A stretch of 64,000 nt of DNA from Glacieibacterium frigidum (GTDB lineage Bacteria; Pseudomonadota; Alphaproteobacteria; Sphingomonadales; Sphingomonadaceae): contig NZ_VJWA01000001.1 in assembly GCF_007097155.1 (NCBI RefSeq), positions 496,001 to 560,000 of the forward strand. The letters run 5' to 3'. Position 1 is the first letter of the stretch; each line of letters opens with the position of its first letter. The notes under the pieces were generated by a model that saw only the letters and a list, made by a program, of their open reading frames with translations, ran no database searches and was not told the DNA's origin. A program made the position numbers and the translations under genes. Positions 9,400 to 18,301 of this stretch are shown here, in pieces.

Positions 9400-9698
9400 A
9401 ACTTATCATCTCGGCCCTCGCGCTCAGCCTCGCCGCCGCCGTCGCGGTTCCCGCGTCTGCCACCGGTGTCATGACCTGCCAGGGCGACAAGGCGAAGTGG
9501 CAGTCGATCGCCAAGCTGACCGACACGATCATCAAGGACGGGTGGAAGGTCCGCAAGGCCAAGGTCGATGGCGGCTGCTACGAAGTCTATGGCACGACCC
9601 CCGAGGGCGACCGCGTCGAGGCCTATTTCGACCCGATCACGCTCGAGAAGCTGTACGTCTCGCGCCGCGGCGAGGTGCTGTTCCAGAAGGCGAAGTAG
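9396..9698 (+). CDS. Small exported PepSY-like protein
   Basis: 100 residues with a clear signal peptide cleaved near A-S-A-T-G. The mature part (about 78 residues) reads W-x-S-I-A-K-L-T-D-T-I-I-K-D-G-W-K-V-R-K, then G-G-C-Y-E-V-Y and E-A-Y-F-D-P, which is the pattern of PepSY-type domains. Its ATG overlaps the msrQ stop (ATGA) and has a strong AAAGGAGA site at 9383-9390. Translational coupling to msrQ suggests a role beside that haem protein at the periplasmic face. The function is otherwise unknown. Confidence 0.8.
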   Translation: MKLIISALALSLAAAVAVPASATGVMTCQGDKAKWQSIAKLTDTIIKDGWKVRKAKVDGGCYEVYGTTPEGDRVEAYFDPITLEKLYVSRRGEVLFQKAK

Positions 9699-9700
9699 CC

Positions 9701-10711
9701 CTAGCGGATGACGGCGACGCGCTGCTTGATCGCGCCGAAGATCGAGTGGCCGTCGTCGCCGTGCATCTCGATGCGCACAGTGTCGCCGTCCTGCAGGAAG
9801 GGCGTGACCGCTGCACCGCCGACGATCGTCTCGACGGTGCGCAGTTCCGCGAGGCACGAATAGCCGACGCCGCCGTTGGCGATGGCGCGCCCCGGGCCAC
9901 CGTCTGCACCCAGGTTCGACACCGTCCCCGACCCGACGATCGTCCCCGCACCGAGCGCGCGGGTCTTCGCGGCATGGGCGATCAGCGTTCCGAAGTCGAA
10001 CGTCATGTCGAGCCCGGCGTCGGCTCGCCCGAACGGCTGGCCGTTGAGGTCGACCCGCAGCGCCCCGTGCAGCTTGCCGTCCCGCCAGCGGTCGCCTAGC
10101 GCGTCAGGGGTGACGAACACCGGCGACATCGCGCTCGCGGGCTTAGACTGGAAGAAGCCGAAGCCCTTCGCCAGTTCGCCGGGGATCAGGTTGCGCAAGC
10201 TGACGTCGTTGGTCAGGCCGATCAGGCGGATGCTGGCGAGCGCCTCGTCGCGCGACGCCCCGTACGGCACGTCGCCGGTGACGACGACGACCTCCGCTTC
10301 CAGGTCGCAACCCCACGCCGGATCGCCGAGCGGGATCGGGTCGCGGGGGCCGAGAAAGCCGTCGCTGCCGCCCTGGTACATCAGCGGCTCAGTCCAGAAG
10401 CTGTCGGGCATCGCGACGCCGCGCGCCTGGCGCACCAGCGCGACGTGGTTCACGTACGCCGACCCGTCCGCCCATTGATAGGCGCGCGGCAGCGGGGAAG
10501 CGGCGTCGCGCTCGTGGAAGCGCGCGTGCGGCACCGCGTCGTGCGCCAGGCTCTCGGCGACCCCGCGCAGGATCGGCTCGGCATGCGCCCAGTCGTCGAG
10601 CGCCGCCTGCAGCGTCGGCCACATCGGCGGCGGCGCGGCGCACCACGCCAGATCGTCCGACACGACGACAAGCCGCCCGTCGCGGCCGTGCTTCAGTGAC
10701 GCAAGCTTCAT
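9701..10711 (-). CDS. Fumarylacetoacetate hydrolase family protein
   Basis: 336 residues. It contains the FAH-type metal-dependent hydrolase fold with the D-L-E-A-E-V metal-ligand motif, the T-N-D-V-S-L-R-N loop and G-S-G-T-V-S-N near the C-terminus. It follows hmgA with an ATGA overlap (start 10711, hmgA stop 10708-10710). The likely role is therefore to split fumarylacetoacetate into fumarate and acetoacetate, the last step of tyrosine/homogentisate breakdown. Two other starts farther upstream lie inside hmgA and were discarded. Confidence 0.88.
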   Translation of the reverse strand: MKLASLKHGRDGRLVVVSDDLAWCAAPPPMWPTLQAALDDWAHAEPILRGVAESLAHDAVPHARFHERDAASPLPRAYQWADGSAYVNHVALVRQARGVAMPDSFWTEPLMYQGGSDGFLGPRDPIPLGDPAWGCDLEAEVVVVTGDVPYGASRDEALASIRLIGLTNDVSLRNLIPGELAKGFGFFQSKPASAMSPVFVTPDALGDRWRDGKLHGALRVDLNGQPFGRADAGLDMTFDFGTLIAHAAKTRALGAGTIVGSGTVSNLGADGGPGRAIANGGVGYSCLAELRTVETIVGGAAVTPFLQDGDTVRIEMHGDDGHSIFGAIKQRVAVIR

Positions 10712-12132
10712 GGCAATCGGGCTTTCGGAAAGCCGCTCCACGCGGCGTCGTAATCGGGCTGGGCGGTCGCGGCGGCGTGGGCGGTCGGGCGGAACGGCCA
10801 GCAGCTTTCGACCATGAACGCCATCGTACCGTTGACCTTGTGGGGCTTGAGCACAGCGTCGCTCGCCGCCTGCCAAGTCGCAACGTCGGGGCCGTGGGCG
10901 TTCAGCATATTGTGCAAGCTGAGCGCGCCGGGCGCGAAACCGTCGGCCTTGGCGTCGTAGGCGCCGGCGATCAGCCCCATCGCCTCCGACATCAGGTTAC
11001 GGTGGAACCACGGCGGGCGAAATGTGTCCTCGCCGACCAGCCAGCGCGGCGGGAAGATGACGAAATCGGCATTGGCGCGGCCGGGCGTCTCCGACGGGCT
11101 GGTCAGCACGGTGTAGATCGACGGATCGGGATGGTCGAAACTGACCGTTCCCATCGCGTTGAACCGCCGCAGGTCGTACTTGCAGGGCGCGAGATTGCCG
11201 TGCCACGCGACGACGTCGAACGGCGAGTGGTCGAGCGTCGTCGTCCACAGCTTGCCGCCGAATTTCTGGAACAGTTCGTGCGGCTGATCCCAATCTTCGA
11301 ACCACGCGACGGGCGTCAGGAAGTCGCGCGCCGCCGCTAGTCCGTTCGCACCCAGCGGGCCGAGTTCGGGGAGGCGGAACGGCGCGCCCCTGTTCTCGAC
11401 GAGATAACCGCAGGCGGAGCCGTCAGGCAGGTTGACCTTGTAGCGCAGCCCGCGCGGGATCAAGGCGACCTCCAGCGGCTCCAGTGCGATCCGGCCCAGT
11501 TCGGTCGTGATCAGCAGCCGCCCGGCCTGGGGAATGATCAACGTCTCGCCGTCGCTGTTGAAATAGGCACGGGCACCCATGTTGCAGGTCGCGGAATAGG
11601 TCGCGACCATGACGCCCGTCAGTGCTTCCGGGTCGCCGTTCCACAGCATCGGAATAGCCGAGTCGTGGAAATCCTGCAGCTCGTCGGGGTCGACCGGCAC
11701 GGTACGCGGCGACCAACGCAGGCGGTTCGGGGAGACCGGCTCCCGGAAGTCGGATGAACGATCCGCTGCCAACACGAAGGGTGAATGCCCGGCGCTTGGC
11801 CGCAGCCGGTACAGCCATGACCGCCGGTTCTCGTGCCGCGGCGCGGTGAAAGCGGAGCCGCTCAGCTGTTCGGCATAGAGGCCGAAAGCGGGGCGCTGCG
11901 GCGAGTTGCGCCCGATCGGCAGCGCACCGGGGACCGCTTCGGTCTCGAAGCTGTTACCGAAGCCCGATTGGTAGTGGCTGGCCAGTCTTCCCGCCTCTCC
12001 GGCCAGCCGTCGCTCCAGCAAACTGGTGTCGAAGCGCTCAGACCTTTCCCCATCGCGCGCCATCTGCTCGCGGAGTTGGGCGATGAAGCGCTTGCTCTTG
12101 ACCGGCGTCCGGGGCGACGGCGCGTCGGTCAC
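10708..12132 (-). CDS. hmgA: Homogentisate 1,2-dioxygenase
   Basis: 474 residues. It opens the ring of homogentisate with Fe(II) and O2 to give maleylacetoacetate. The family signature [13 protein letters not shown] near residue 54 and the iron-site region W-F-H-R-N-L-M-S-E with [10 protein letters not shown] downstream are present. It starts with a GTG overlapping the hppD stop (GTGA at 12129-12132). About 50 residues precede the usual family start, so a shorter form from Met25 is possible. It is the middle gene of the hppD-hmgA-FAH operon. Confidence 0.95.
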   Translation of the reverse strand: MTDAPSPRTPVKSKRFIAQLREQMARDGERSERFDTSLLERRLAGEAGRLASHYQSGFGNSFETEAVPGALPIGRNSPQRPAFGLYAEQLSGSAFTAPRHENRRSWLYRLRPSAGHSPFVLAADRSSDFREPVSPNRLRWSPRTVPVDPDELQDFHDSAIPMLWNGDPEALTGVMVATYSATCNMGARAYFNSDGETLIIPQAGRLLITTELGRIALEPLEVALIPRGLRYKVNLPDGSACGYLVENRGAPFRLPELGPLGANGLAAARDFLTPVAWFEDWDQPHELFQKFGGKLWTTTLDHSPFDVVAWHGNLAPCKYDLRRFNAMGTVSFDHPDPSIYTVLTSPSETPGRANADFVIFPPRWLVGEDTFRPPWFHRNLMSEAMGLIAGAYDAKADGFAPGALSLHNMLNAHGPDVATWQAASDAVLKPHKVNGTMAFMVESCWPFRPTAHAAATAQPDYDAAWSGFPKARLP

Positions 12133-13205
12133 GCCTCGACTTTCCCCGGGATGACCCCGCGGCGCAACTGGTCGAGCTCGAGGCTTTCGAACAGCGCCTT
12201 GAAATTGCCCTCGCCGAAACCGTCGTTGCCCTTGCGCTGGATGATCTCGAAAAAGATCGGCCCGACCATGTTCTCAGTGAAGATCTGGAGGAGCAGGCCG
12301 CCGCCGGTCTCGGGGGCGCCGTCGATCAGGATGCGGCGCTTGCGCATCTCCTCGACCGAATGGCCGTGGCCGGGCAGGCGCTTGTCGATCAGGTCGAAAT
12401 AGGTCTCGGGCGAGTCCTGGAAGCGCACGCCGTTGGCGCGCAGTGCGTCGACGGTGGCGAAGATGTCGTCGGTGGCGAGTGCGAGGTGCTGGATGCCCTC
12501 GCCGTTGTAGCTGCGCAGGAACTCCTCGATCTGGCTGTGCTCGTCCTGGCTTTCGTTGAGCGGGATGCGGATCTTGTCGTCGGGGGCGGTCATCGCCTTG
12601 GAGAACAGGCCCGTCGACTGGCCCTCGATGTCGAAATAGCGGATCTGGCGGAAGTTGAAGATGCGCTCGTAGAACTCGGCCCAGTGCGCCATGCGCCCGC
12701 GGTTCACGTTGTGCGTCAGATGGTCGAGCGTGTGCAGCCCGACCGAGTTGTCGTCGACGCCGGCACCCGGCACCGGGCGGAAATCGATGTCGTAGATTTC
12801 ATGCTCGCCGGCGCGGTCGACGAGATAGAGGTTCGACCCGCCGATGCCCTCGATCGCCGGGATGTTGAGCTCCATCGGGCCGACCGGGCCGGTGACGGGG
12901 GTCGCACCGCGCTCGACCGCTAGTCCGAACGCGGTGCGCGCATCGGCGACGCGGAACGCCATCGCATTGGCCGACGGGCCGTGCGCGTTGCGGAACGCCG
13001 CCGCCTGGCCTTCCGTATCCATGTTGAGCAGGAAATTGATGCCACCCTGCGCATAGCGGCGCACGGGCTTCGAGCGGTGCGTCGCGACATGCGTGAAGCC
13101 CATCGCGACGAACAGCGCGGCGAGTGCATCGGGGTCGGGGCCGGTGAATTCGACGAATTCGAAGCCGTCGAGGCCGAGGTCGTTGGTCGGTGCCGTGTCG
13201 CTCAT
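12129..13205 (-). CDS. hppD: 4-hydroxyphenylpyruvate dioxygenase
   Basis: 358 residues. It converts 4-hydroxyphenylpyruvate, from tyrosine transamination, to homogentisate with Fe(II) and O2. Two vicinal-oxygen-chelate domains are present. The C-terminal one holds the iron ligands in H-L-T-H-N-V, I-Q-H-L-A-L and F-F-E-I-I-Q-R-K-G, ending with the gate helix G-E-G-N-F-K-A-L-F. It is first in the operon, starts at the ATG at 13205, and faces the chromate transporter across 108 bases. Confidence 0.96.
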   Translation of the reverse strand: MSDTAPTNDLGLDGFEFVEFTGPDPDALAALFVAMGFTHVATHRSKPVRRYAQGGINFLLNMDTEGQAAAFRNAHGPSANAMAFRVADARTAFGLAVERGATPVTGPVGPMELNIPAIEGIGGSNLYLVDRAGEHEIYDIDFRPVPGAGVDDNSVGLHTLDHLTHNVNRGRMAHWAEFYERIFNFRQIRYFDIEGQSTGLFSKAMTAPDDKIRIPLNESQDEHSQIEEFLRSYNGEGIQHLALATDDIFATVDALRANGVRFQDSPETYFDLIDKRLPGHGHSVEEMRKRRILIDGAPETGGGLLLQIFTENMVGPIFFEIIQRKGNDGFGEGNFKALFESLELDQLRRGVIPGKVEA

Positions 13206-13313
13206 GAGAGCCTGGTCCCCAGGAATGATTGTTGGGGCCGCTCTACCGGCTGGCGGCGGCGAAGTCACGGGCGCGGTGGATGCGCAGGCCGCACTGTGCC
13301 ATGCGCGGCGGCT

Positions 13314-14594
13314 ATGGGAGCGCGGGACCGGCCAGCCGAAAATTGGGGCGAATTCCTCGCCGTCTGGCTGCGTATCGGCGCGCTGGGTTTCGGCGGGCCG
13401 GCGGGTCAGATCGCGCTGATGCACCGCGAGCTCGTCGAGCGGCGCGGCTGGATCGACGACGCGACGTACCTGCGCGCGCTCAATTTCTGCATGCTGCTGC
13501 CGGGGCCGGAGGCGCAGCAGCTGAGTGTGTGGTGCGGCTGGCGGCTGCGCGGCGTGCGCGGCGGACTGCTCGCGGGACTTGCTTTCATCATCCCCGGCGC
13601 GGCGGTGATGGCCGCGCTGACCTTGCTCTACCTCGGCTATGGTCGCCTGCCGCTGGTGCAGGCGATCTTCTTCGGCGTGCAGGCGGTGGTGCTGGCGATC
13701 GTCGCGCAGGCGCTGACCAAGGTGGCGAAGCGCGCGCTGCACGGGCGCTTCGCCTATGGGCTGGCGGTCGCGGCGTTTGTCGCGCTGTTCTTCTTCGACG
13801 CGCCGTTCCCGGCGGTGGTGCTCGGGGCGGGCATCATCGGCTGGCTGCGCGGGGGCGTCGCGGTGAATGCCGCGCCGGTCGCGGCCGCCTCGTGGCGGGC
13901 GTCGGCGGCGACGGCGTTGTTGTGGGCGGGCATCTGGGCCGCACCCGTGGTCGCCGCAGCGCTGTGGCTGGGTCCGACCCACGACCTCGTCACGCTCGGG
14001 CGCTTTTTCGCAGGCCAGGCAGCGGTGACCTTCGGGGGCGCGTACGCTGCGCTCAGCTATGTCGCGCAGGCGGCGGTCGAGCAGCGCGGCTGGCTGACCG
14101 CGGCCGAGATGATCGACGGGCTGGGGCTCGCGGAGACGACGCCGGGGCCGCTCGTGCTGGTCTTTCAGTTCGTCGGCGGGCTGGCGGGGGCGCGCTTCGA
14201 CGGGCTGGGTGGCGCGGGCGCGGCGCTCGGCATGGCGATGGTGTTGTGGGTGACCTTCGCGCCGTCTTTCCTGTGGGTATTCGCGCTCGCCCCGCACCTC
14301 GACGCGCTGATGCGGCGGCCCGCGCTGGCGAGCGCGCTGCAGGCGATCACCGCCGCGGTCGTCGGTGTGATGGCCAATCTGGCGCTATGGTTCGCGCTCC
14401 ACGTGCTGTTCGACCGCGTCGATGCGGTGCGCACCGGGCCGCTGCGCCTGTGGGTGCCGGGCGGCGGCTTCGACTGGGGGGCGGCGGCCATCGCGGTCGT
14501 CGCGCTGATCCTGCTGCTGCGCCTCCGCCTCGCGCTCGGCTGGGTGCTCGCGCTGGGGGCCGTGGCGGGCGTCGCGCTGATGAACGGTATCTGA
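13314..14594 (+). CDS. chrA: Chromate transporter (long-chain ChrA)
   Basis: 426 residues made of two homologous CHR halves, each with about six membrane helices. Each half carries the F-G-G-P/A loop (G-F-G-G-P-A near 25; F-G-G-A-Y near 245) and a P-G-P motif (L-P-G-P-E-A-Q-Q-L and T-T-P-G-P-L-V). Members export or exchange chromate with sulfate. No chromate reductase or ChrB regulator is adjacent. Its promoter must lie in the 108 bases shared with hppD, or inside hppD. Confidence 0.92.
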   Translation: MGARDRPAENWGEFLAVWLRIGALGFGGPAGQIALMHRELVERRGWIDDATYLRALNFCMLLPGPEAQQLSVWCGWRLRGVRGGLLAGLAFIIPGAAVMAALTLLYLGYGRLPLVQAIFFGVQAVVLAIVAQALTKVAKRALHGRFAYGLAVAAFVALFFFDAPFPAVVLGAGIIGWLRGGVAVNAAPVAAASWRASAATALLWAGIWAAPVVAAALWLGPTHDLVTLGRFFAGQAAVTFGGAYAALSYVAQAAVEQRGWLTAAEMIDGLGLAETTPGPLVLVFQFVGGLAGARFDGLGGAGAALGMAMVLWVTFAPSFLWVFALAPHLDALMRRPALASALQAITAAVVGVMANLALWFALHVLFDRVDAVRTGPLRLWVPGGGFDWGAAAIAVVALILLLRLRLALGWVLALGAVAGVALMNGI

Positions 14595-14735
14595 CGAACC
14601 GACTCAGAAATGGTTCACGCCGGAAATGCGAATCACCTGACACGGACGGCGCGGCGACCCGCAAGGGACGCTTCGCCAACCGGTCGTAATCAGTAGCGAG
14701 TTGCGTTGCGTAACCCGACCCGAAAGGAGACCGTC

Positions 14736-15227
14736 ATGCGTAAGATCATCCTGTCCACCCTGGCCCTGGCGACGCTGGCCTCGCCTGTCGCAGCCCTCGC
14801 CCAGCGTGGTGAAATCCGCGAGGACCGCCGCGAAGTCCGCCGCGAGTATCGCGACCTTCAGGAAGCCAAGCGCTACGGCGACCGCGGCGACATCCGCGAG
14901 GAGCGCGGCGAGTACCGCGACGCCCGCCGCGAGCTGCGCGAGGACATCCGCGACCGTCGCGATGATCGCCGCGACCGCTACGAGGGCCGGCGCTACCAGG
15001 GCGGCGCCTATTACCATCCGCGCGGCTATGCCTATCGCAACTATGCGGTCGGTGCGTACCTGCCGCGCGCCTATTGGGCCGACCGCTACTACATCGGCCG
15101 TCCGGCACAGTTCGGCCTGGGCAACGCCTGGCGCGGCACGCGCTGGGTCCGCGTCGGTGGCGACGCGCTGCTGATCCGCGTCCGCAACGGCGCGGTGCTG
15201 CAGGTCGTCCGCGGCATCTATTACTAA
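14736..15227 (+). CDS. RcnB-family exported protein with a long charged helix
   Basis: 163 residues with a signal peptide (cleavage near A-L-A-Q). Residues about 25-85 are extremely rich in Arg, Glu and Asp, with repeated R-E-x-R-R-E / R-E-D-I-R pattern, suggesting a single charged alpha helix. The C-terminal half is Tyr/Arg-rich and ends with the RcnB signature W-V-R-V-G-G-D-A-L-L-I-x-V. RcnB in E. coli is a periplasmic protein in nickel/cobalt homeostasis. A strong AAAGGAGA site (14723-14730) precedes the ATG. Its TAA overlaps the stop of ubiG on the other strand. Confidence 0.85.
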   Translation: MRKIILSTLALATLASPVAALAQRGEIREDRREVRREYRDLQEAKRYGDRGDIREERGEYRDARRELREDIRDRRDDRRDRYEGRRYQGGAYYHPRGYAYRNYAVGAYLPRAYWADRYYIGRPAQFGLGNAWRGTRWVRVGGDALLIRVRNGAVLQVVRGIYY

Positions 15228-15970
15228 GTCGGGATCGCGGTCCCGAAATAGTTGACCGAGACATCGCGGCCGAGGACGAAACCCGTCCCCGGCCGCCATG
15301 TCATGCCCTGCACGCCGGTCACGGTCAGCCCGGCGTCGGCCAGTTCGGCGGTCAGCTCGTCGGGCTGGACGAATTTCGACCAGTCGTGCGCGCCGCGCGG
15401 AATGCTGCGCAACACCCGCTCCGCCCCGACGATCAGCGTCGCGTATGACAGCGGTGTGCGATTGGGCGTCGAGAAGACGAACAGCCCATCCGGCGCGAGT
15501 AGCGTCCTGAGCGCGGCGAAGAAGGCCGGGCGGTCGGCGACATGCTCGATCACCTCCAGGCACGTGATCAGATCGTAGGTCGCGCCCTCGCGCGCCAAAG
15601 CCTCGACCGCAATCGAGCGATAGACGATCGGCAGCGCGCCCGCATGCGCCTGCGCCGCCGCGATATTTTCGGCCGCCGCGTCGATCCCGGTGACCGCCGC
15701 GCCCATGCGCGACAGCGGCTCGGTCAGCAGTCCCGCGCCGCACCCGACATCGAGTGCGCGCCGCCCCGACAGCACCGCGCGGGCGCGCCGGTCGAGCCCC
15801 CAGCGGTCGACACACGCCTCTCGGATATAGCCCAGCCGCAGCGGGTTGATCCGGTGCAGCATCGCCGAACTGCCCTTCGGGTCCCACCAGTCCGACGCAA
15901 GCCCGCCGAAGAACGCCGCCTCGCGCGGATCGGTCGTTGCGGACGCGGCGGGGCTTTCCTTGCTTTCCAT
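15224..15970 (-). CDS. ubiG: Ubiquinone biosynthesis O-methyltransferase
   Basis: 248 residues. It carries out both O-methylations of the ubiquinone ring using S-adenosylmethionine. SAM-binding motif I is A-L-D-V-G-C-G-A-G-L-L, followed by the G-I-D-A acidic loop and T-C-L-E-V-I-E-H-V. The N-terminal W-W-D-P-K-G-S-S-A-M-L-H-R-I-N-P segment is specific for UbiG. Together with coq7 at 29.9 kb this shows an aerobic ubiquinone pathway. It is divergent from lysC (73 bases between starts). Confidence 0.95.
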   Translation of the reverse strand: MESKESPAASATTDPREAAFFGGLASDWWDPKGSSAMLHRINPLRLGYIREACVDRWGLDRRARAVLSGRRALDVGCGAGLLTEPLSRMGAAVTGIDAAAENIAAAQAHAGALPIVYRSIAVEALAREGATYDLITCLEVIEHVADRPAFFAALRTLLAPDGLFVFSTPNRTPLSYATLIVGAERVLRSIPRGAHDWSKFVQPDELTAELADAGLTVTGVQGMTWRPGTGFVLGRDVSVNYFGTAIPT

Positions 15971-16043
15971 GGCCCTGGTTTCTATCAGCCACGCGAAACC
16001 CGGCAAGCCGCTGCGGTGCCGCACGAAGGACTGTCCCGCCGCC

Positions 16044-17282
16044 ATGGCTCGCATCGTCATGAAATTCGGCGGCACGTCGATGGCGGGGACCGAGCGCATC
16101 CGCAATGTCGCGATGCGGGTCAAGGCGCAGGTCGAGCGCGGCGACGAGGTCGCGGTGGTGGTCTCGGCGATGGCCGGCGAGACCGACCGGCTGGTCGGCT
16201 TCTGCCGTGAAGCTTCGCCGCTTGCCGATCCGCGCGAGTATGACGTCGTCGTCGCCAGCGGCGAGCAGGTGACCGCGGGCCTGCTGGCGATCGCGCTGCA
16301 GTCGCTCGGGCTCAAGGCGCGGTCCTGGCTCGGCTGGCAGCTGCCGGTGCGGACCAGCGATGCCCACGGCTCGGCGCGGATCGAGGATATCGACACGCGG
16401 GCCTGCCTCGCGTCGATGGCCGCGGGCGAGATCGCGGTGATGCCGGGCTTCCAGGGTGTCGACGCCGGGGACCGCGTCGCGACGCTCGGCCGCGGCGGCT
16501 CCGACACCTCCGCGGTGGCACTGGCGGCGGCGCTCAAGGCCGACCGCTGCGACATCTACACCGATGTCGACGGGGTCTATACGACCGACCCGCGCATCGT
16601 GCCGCGCGCGCGCAAGCTGACGCTGATCACCTATGAGGAGATGCTCGAACTCGCGAGCGTCGGGGCGAAGGTGCTGCAGACCCGCTCGGTCGAGCTCGCC
16701 ATGAAGGAAAAGGTGCGCGTGCAGGTGCTATCGTCGTTCACGGTGCACGGGAATGACGAGCTGCCGGGGACGCTGGTCGTCGATGAGGATGAGATTGTGG
16801 AACAGGAACTGATCGCCGGCGTCGCCTACAACCGCAACGAGGCCAAGGTCACCGTCGTCGGCGTGCCCGACAAGCCCGGCGTCGTCGCCAACATCTTCGG
16901 ACCGCTGGCCGAGGCGAACGTCAACGTCGACATGATCGTGCAGAACTACGCCCAGGCCGGCGGCACCACCGACGTGACCTTCACCGTGCCGCGCACCGAG
17001 CTGGTGCTGAGCCTCGACGTGCTGGCCAGGTCGCAGGGCCTGATCGGCTACACCGATGTCCGCTCGGACGATGCGGTGGCGAAGATCTCGGTTGTCGGGG
17101 TCGGCATGCGCAGCCACGCCGGCGTCGCGGTGACGATGTTCAAGGCGCTCGCCGACCGTGGCATCAACATCCAGGCGATCACGACCAGTGAGATCAAGGT
17201 CAGCGTGCTGATCGCCGAGGAATATACCGAACTCGCGGTGCGCGTACTGCACACGGCCTATGGACTGGATGCCACCACATGA
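16044..17282 (+). CDS. lysC: Aspartate kinase
   Basis: 412 residues. It phosphorylates aspartate, committing it to lysine, threonine, methionine and diaminopimelate synthesis. The start has the K-F-G-G-T-S motif (8-13). The catalytic D-T-S-A region and the D-V-D-G-V-Y-T-T-D-P loop follow. Two C-terminal ACT domains (from about residue 260) indicate feedback control by end-product amino acids. The next gene starts within its stop codon (ATGA at 17279). Confidence 0.97.
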   Translation: MARIVMKFGGTSMAGTERIRNVAMRVKAQVERGDEVAVVVSAMAGETDRLVGFCREASPLADPREYDVVVASGEQVTAGLLAIALQSLGLKARSWLGWQLPVRTSDAHGSARIEDIDTRACLASMAAGEIAVMPGFQGVDAGDRVATLGRGGSDTSAVALAAALKADRCDIYTDVDGVYTTDPRIVPRARKLTLITYEEMLELASVGAKVLQTRSVELAMKEKVRVQVLSSFTVHGNDELPGTLVVDEDEIVEQELIAGVAYNRNEAKVTVVGVPDKPGVVANIFGPLAEANVNVDMIVQNYAQAGGTTDVTFTVPRTELVLSLDVLARSQGLIGYTDVRSDDAVAKISVVGVGMRSHAGVAVTMFKALADRGINIQAITTSEIKVSVLIAEEYTELAVRVLHTAYGLDATT

Positions 17283-18301
17283 GCCGCCTCGCGCATCTTT
17301 CCGCCCGCGGCACCGCGTTCCTGGGCTCGCGCCATGCCATCATGGCGGGCGCGATGACCTGGGTGTCAGAGCGCAACCTCGTCTCGGCGATCAGCAACGC
17401 CGGGGGTTTCGGCGTGATCGCCTGCGGGTCGATGACACCCGCGCTGCTCGATGCGGAGATCGCCGCGACCAAGGCGCTGACCCAGTGCCCGTTCGGGGTC
17501 AATCTGATCACGCTGCACCCGGCGATGAACGAGCTGATCGACGTGTGCGCGAGCCACGGGGTCGGCCATGTCGTGCTGGCCGGCGGCATCCCGTCGGGTG
17601 ACGCGATCGCGCGGATCAAGGCGAGCGGTGCCAAGCTGATGTGCTTCGCGCCCGCCTTGTCGTTCGCCAAGAAGTTGATCCGCTCGGGTGCCGACGCGCT
17701 GATCATCGAAGGCGCCGAGGCCGGGGGACATATCGGCCCCGTCAGCACGTCCGTGCTGGCACAGGAAATCCTGCCTGTCGTCACGCAAGTGCCTGTCTTC
17801 GTCGCGGGCGGGATCGGCCGCGGCGAAGCGATCGCCGCGTACCTCGAAATGGGCGCCGCCGGGGTCCAGCTCGGCACGCGCTTCGCCGCGTCGACCGAGA
17901 GCGTCGCGCACCCGAATTTCAAGCGCGCCTTCATCCGCGCCTCGGCACGCGACGCGGTCGCCAGCGTCCAGCTCGACGGCCGCCTGCCGGTGATCCCGGT
18001 GCGCGCGCTGAAGAACGCCGGCAGCGAGGCGTTCACCGCCAAGCAGCGCGAGATGGTCGGCCACCTCGACGCCGGCAGCGTCGAACTCGCCGAGGCGCAG
18101 CTGCAGATCGAGCATTACTGGGCGGGCGCGCTGCGCCGCGCGGTGGTCGACGGCGACGTCGAGACGGGCAGCCTGATGGCGGGCCAGTCGGTCGGCATGG
18201 TGACCCGCGAGGCGCCGGTCGCCGAGATCATCGCCGAACTCGTGATGGAGGCCGAGACCGCGCTGTCGCGGCGCGACTCTGCACCCGCGGCGCCTGCCTG
18301 A
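17279..18301 (+). CDS. Nitronate monooxygenase family flavoprotein
   Basis: 340 residues with an FMN-binding TIM barrel. Motifs are the N-terminal P-I-M-A-G-A-M-like turn, S-N-A-G-G-F-G, E-G-A-E-A-G-G-H-I-G with the putative catalytic His, and A-G-G-I-G-R-G...G-A-A-G-V-Q-L-G-T-R-F. The family oxidises nitronates; some members act instead as enoyl reductases or NAD(P)H:quinone reductases. It is translationally coupled to both lysC and ptsP, a link with no obvious metabolic reason. Confidence 0.88.
   Translation: MSRLAHLSARGTAFLGSRHAIMAGAMTWVSERNLVSAISNAGGFGVIACGSMTPALLDAEIAATKALTQCPFGVNLITLHPAMNELIDVCASHGVGHVVLAGGIPSGDAIARIKASGAKLMCFAPALSFAKKLIRSGADALIIEGAEAGGHIGPVSTSVLAQEILPVVTQVPVFVAGGIGRGEAIAAYLEMGAAGVQLGTRFAASTESVAHPNFKRAFIRASARDAVASVQLDGRLPVIPVRALKNAGSEAFTAKQREMVGHLDAGSVELAEAQLQIEHYWAGALRRAVVDGDVETGSLMAGQSVGMVTREAPVAEIIAELVMEAETALSRRDSAPAAPA

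Noticed and set aside
12129-14297. A 722-residue version of the hppD frame extending into chrA
   Set aside because: The N-terminal 364 residues are antisense to chrA and have no family pattern. The ATG at 13205 gives the normal 358-residue enzyme.
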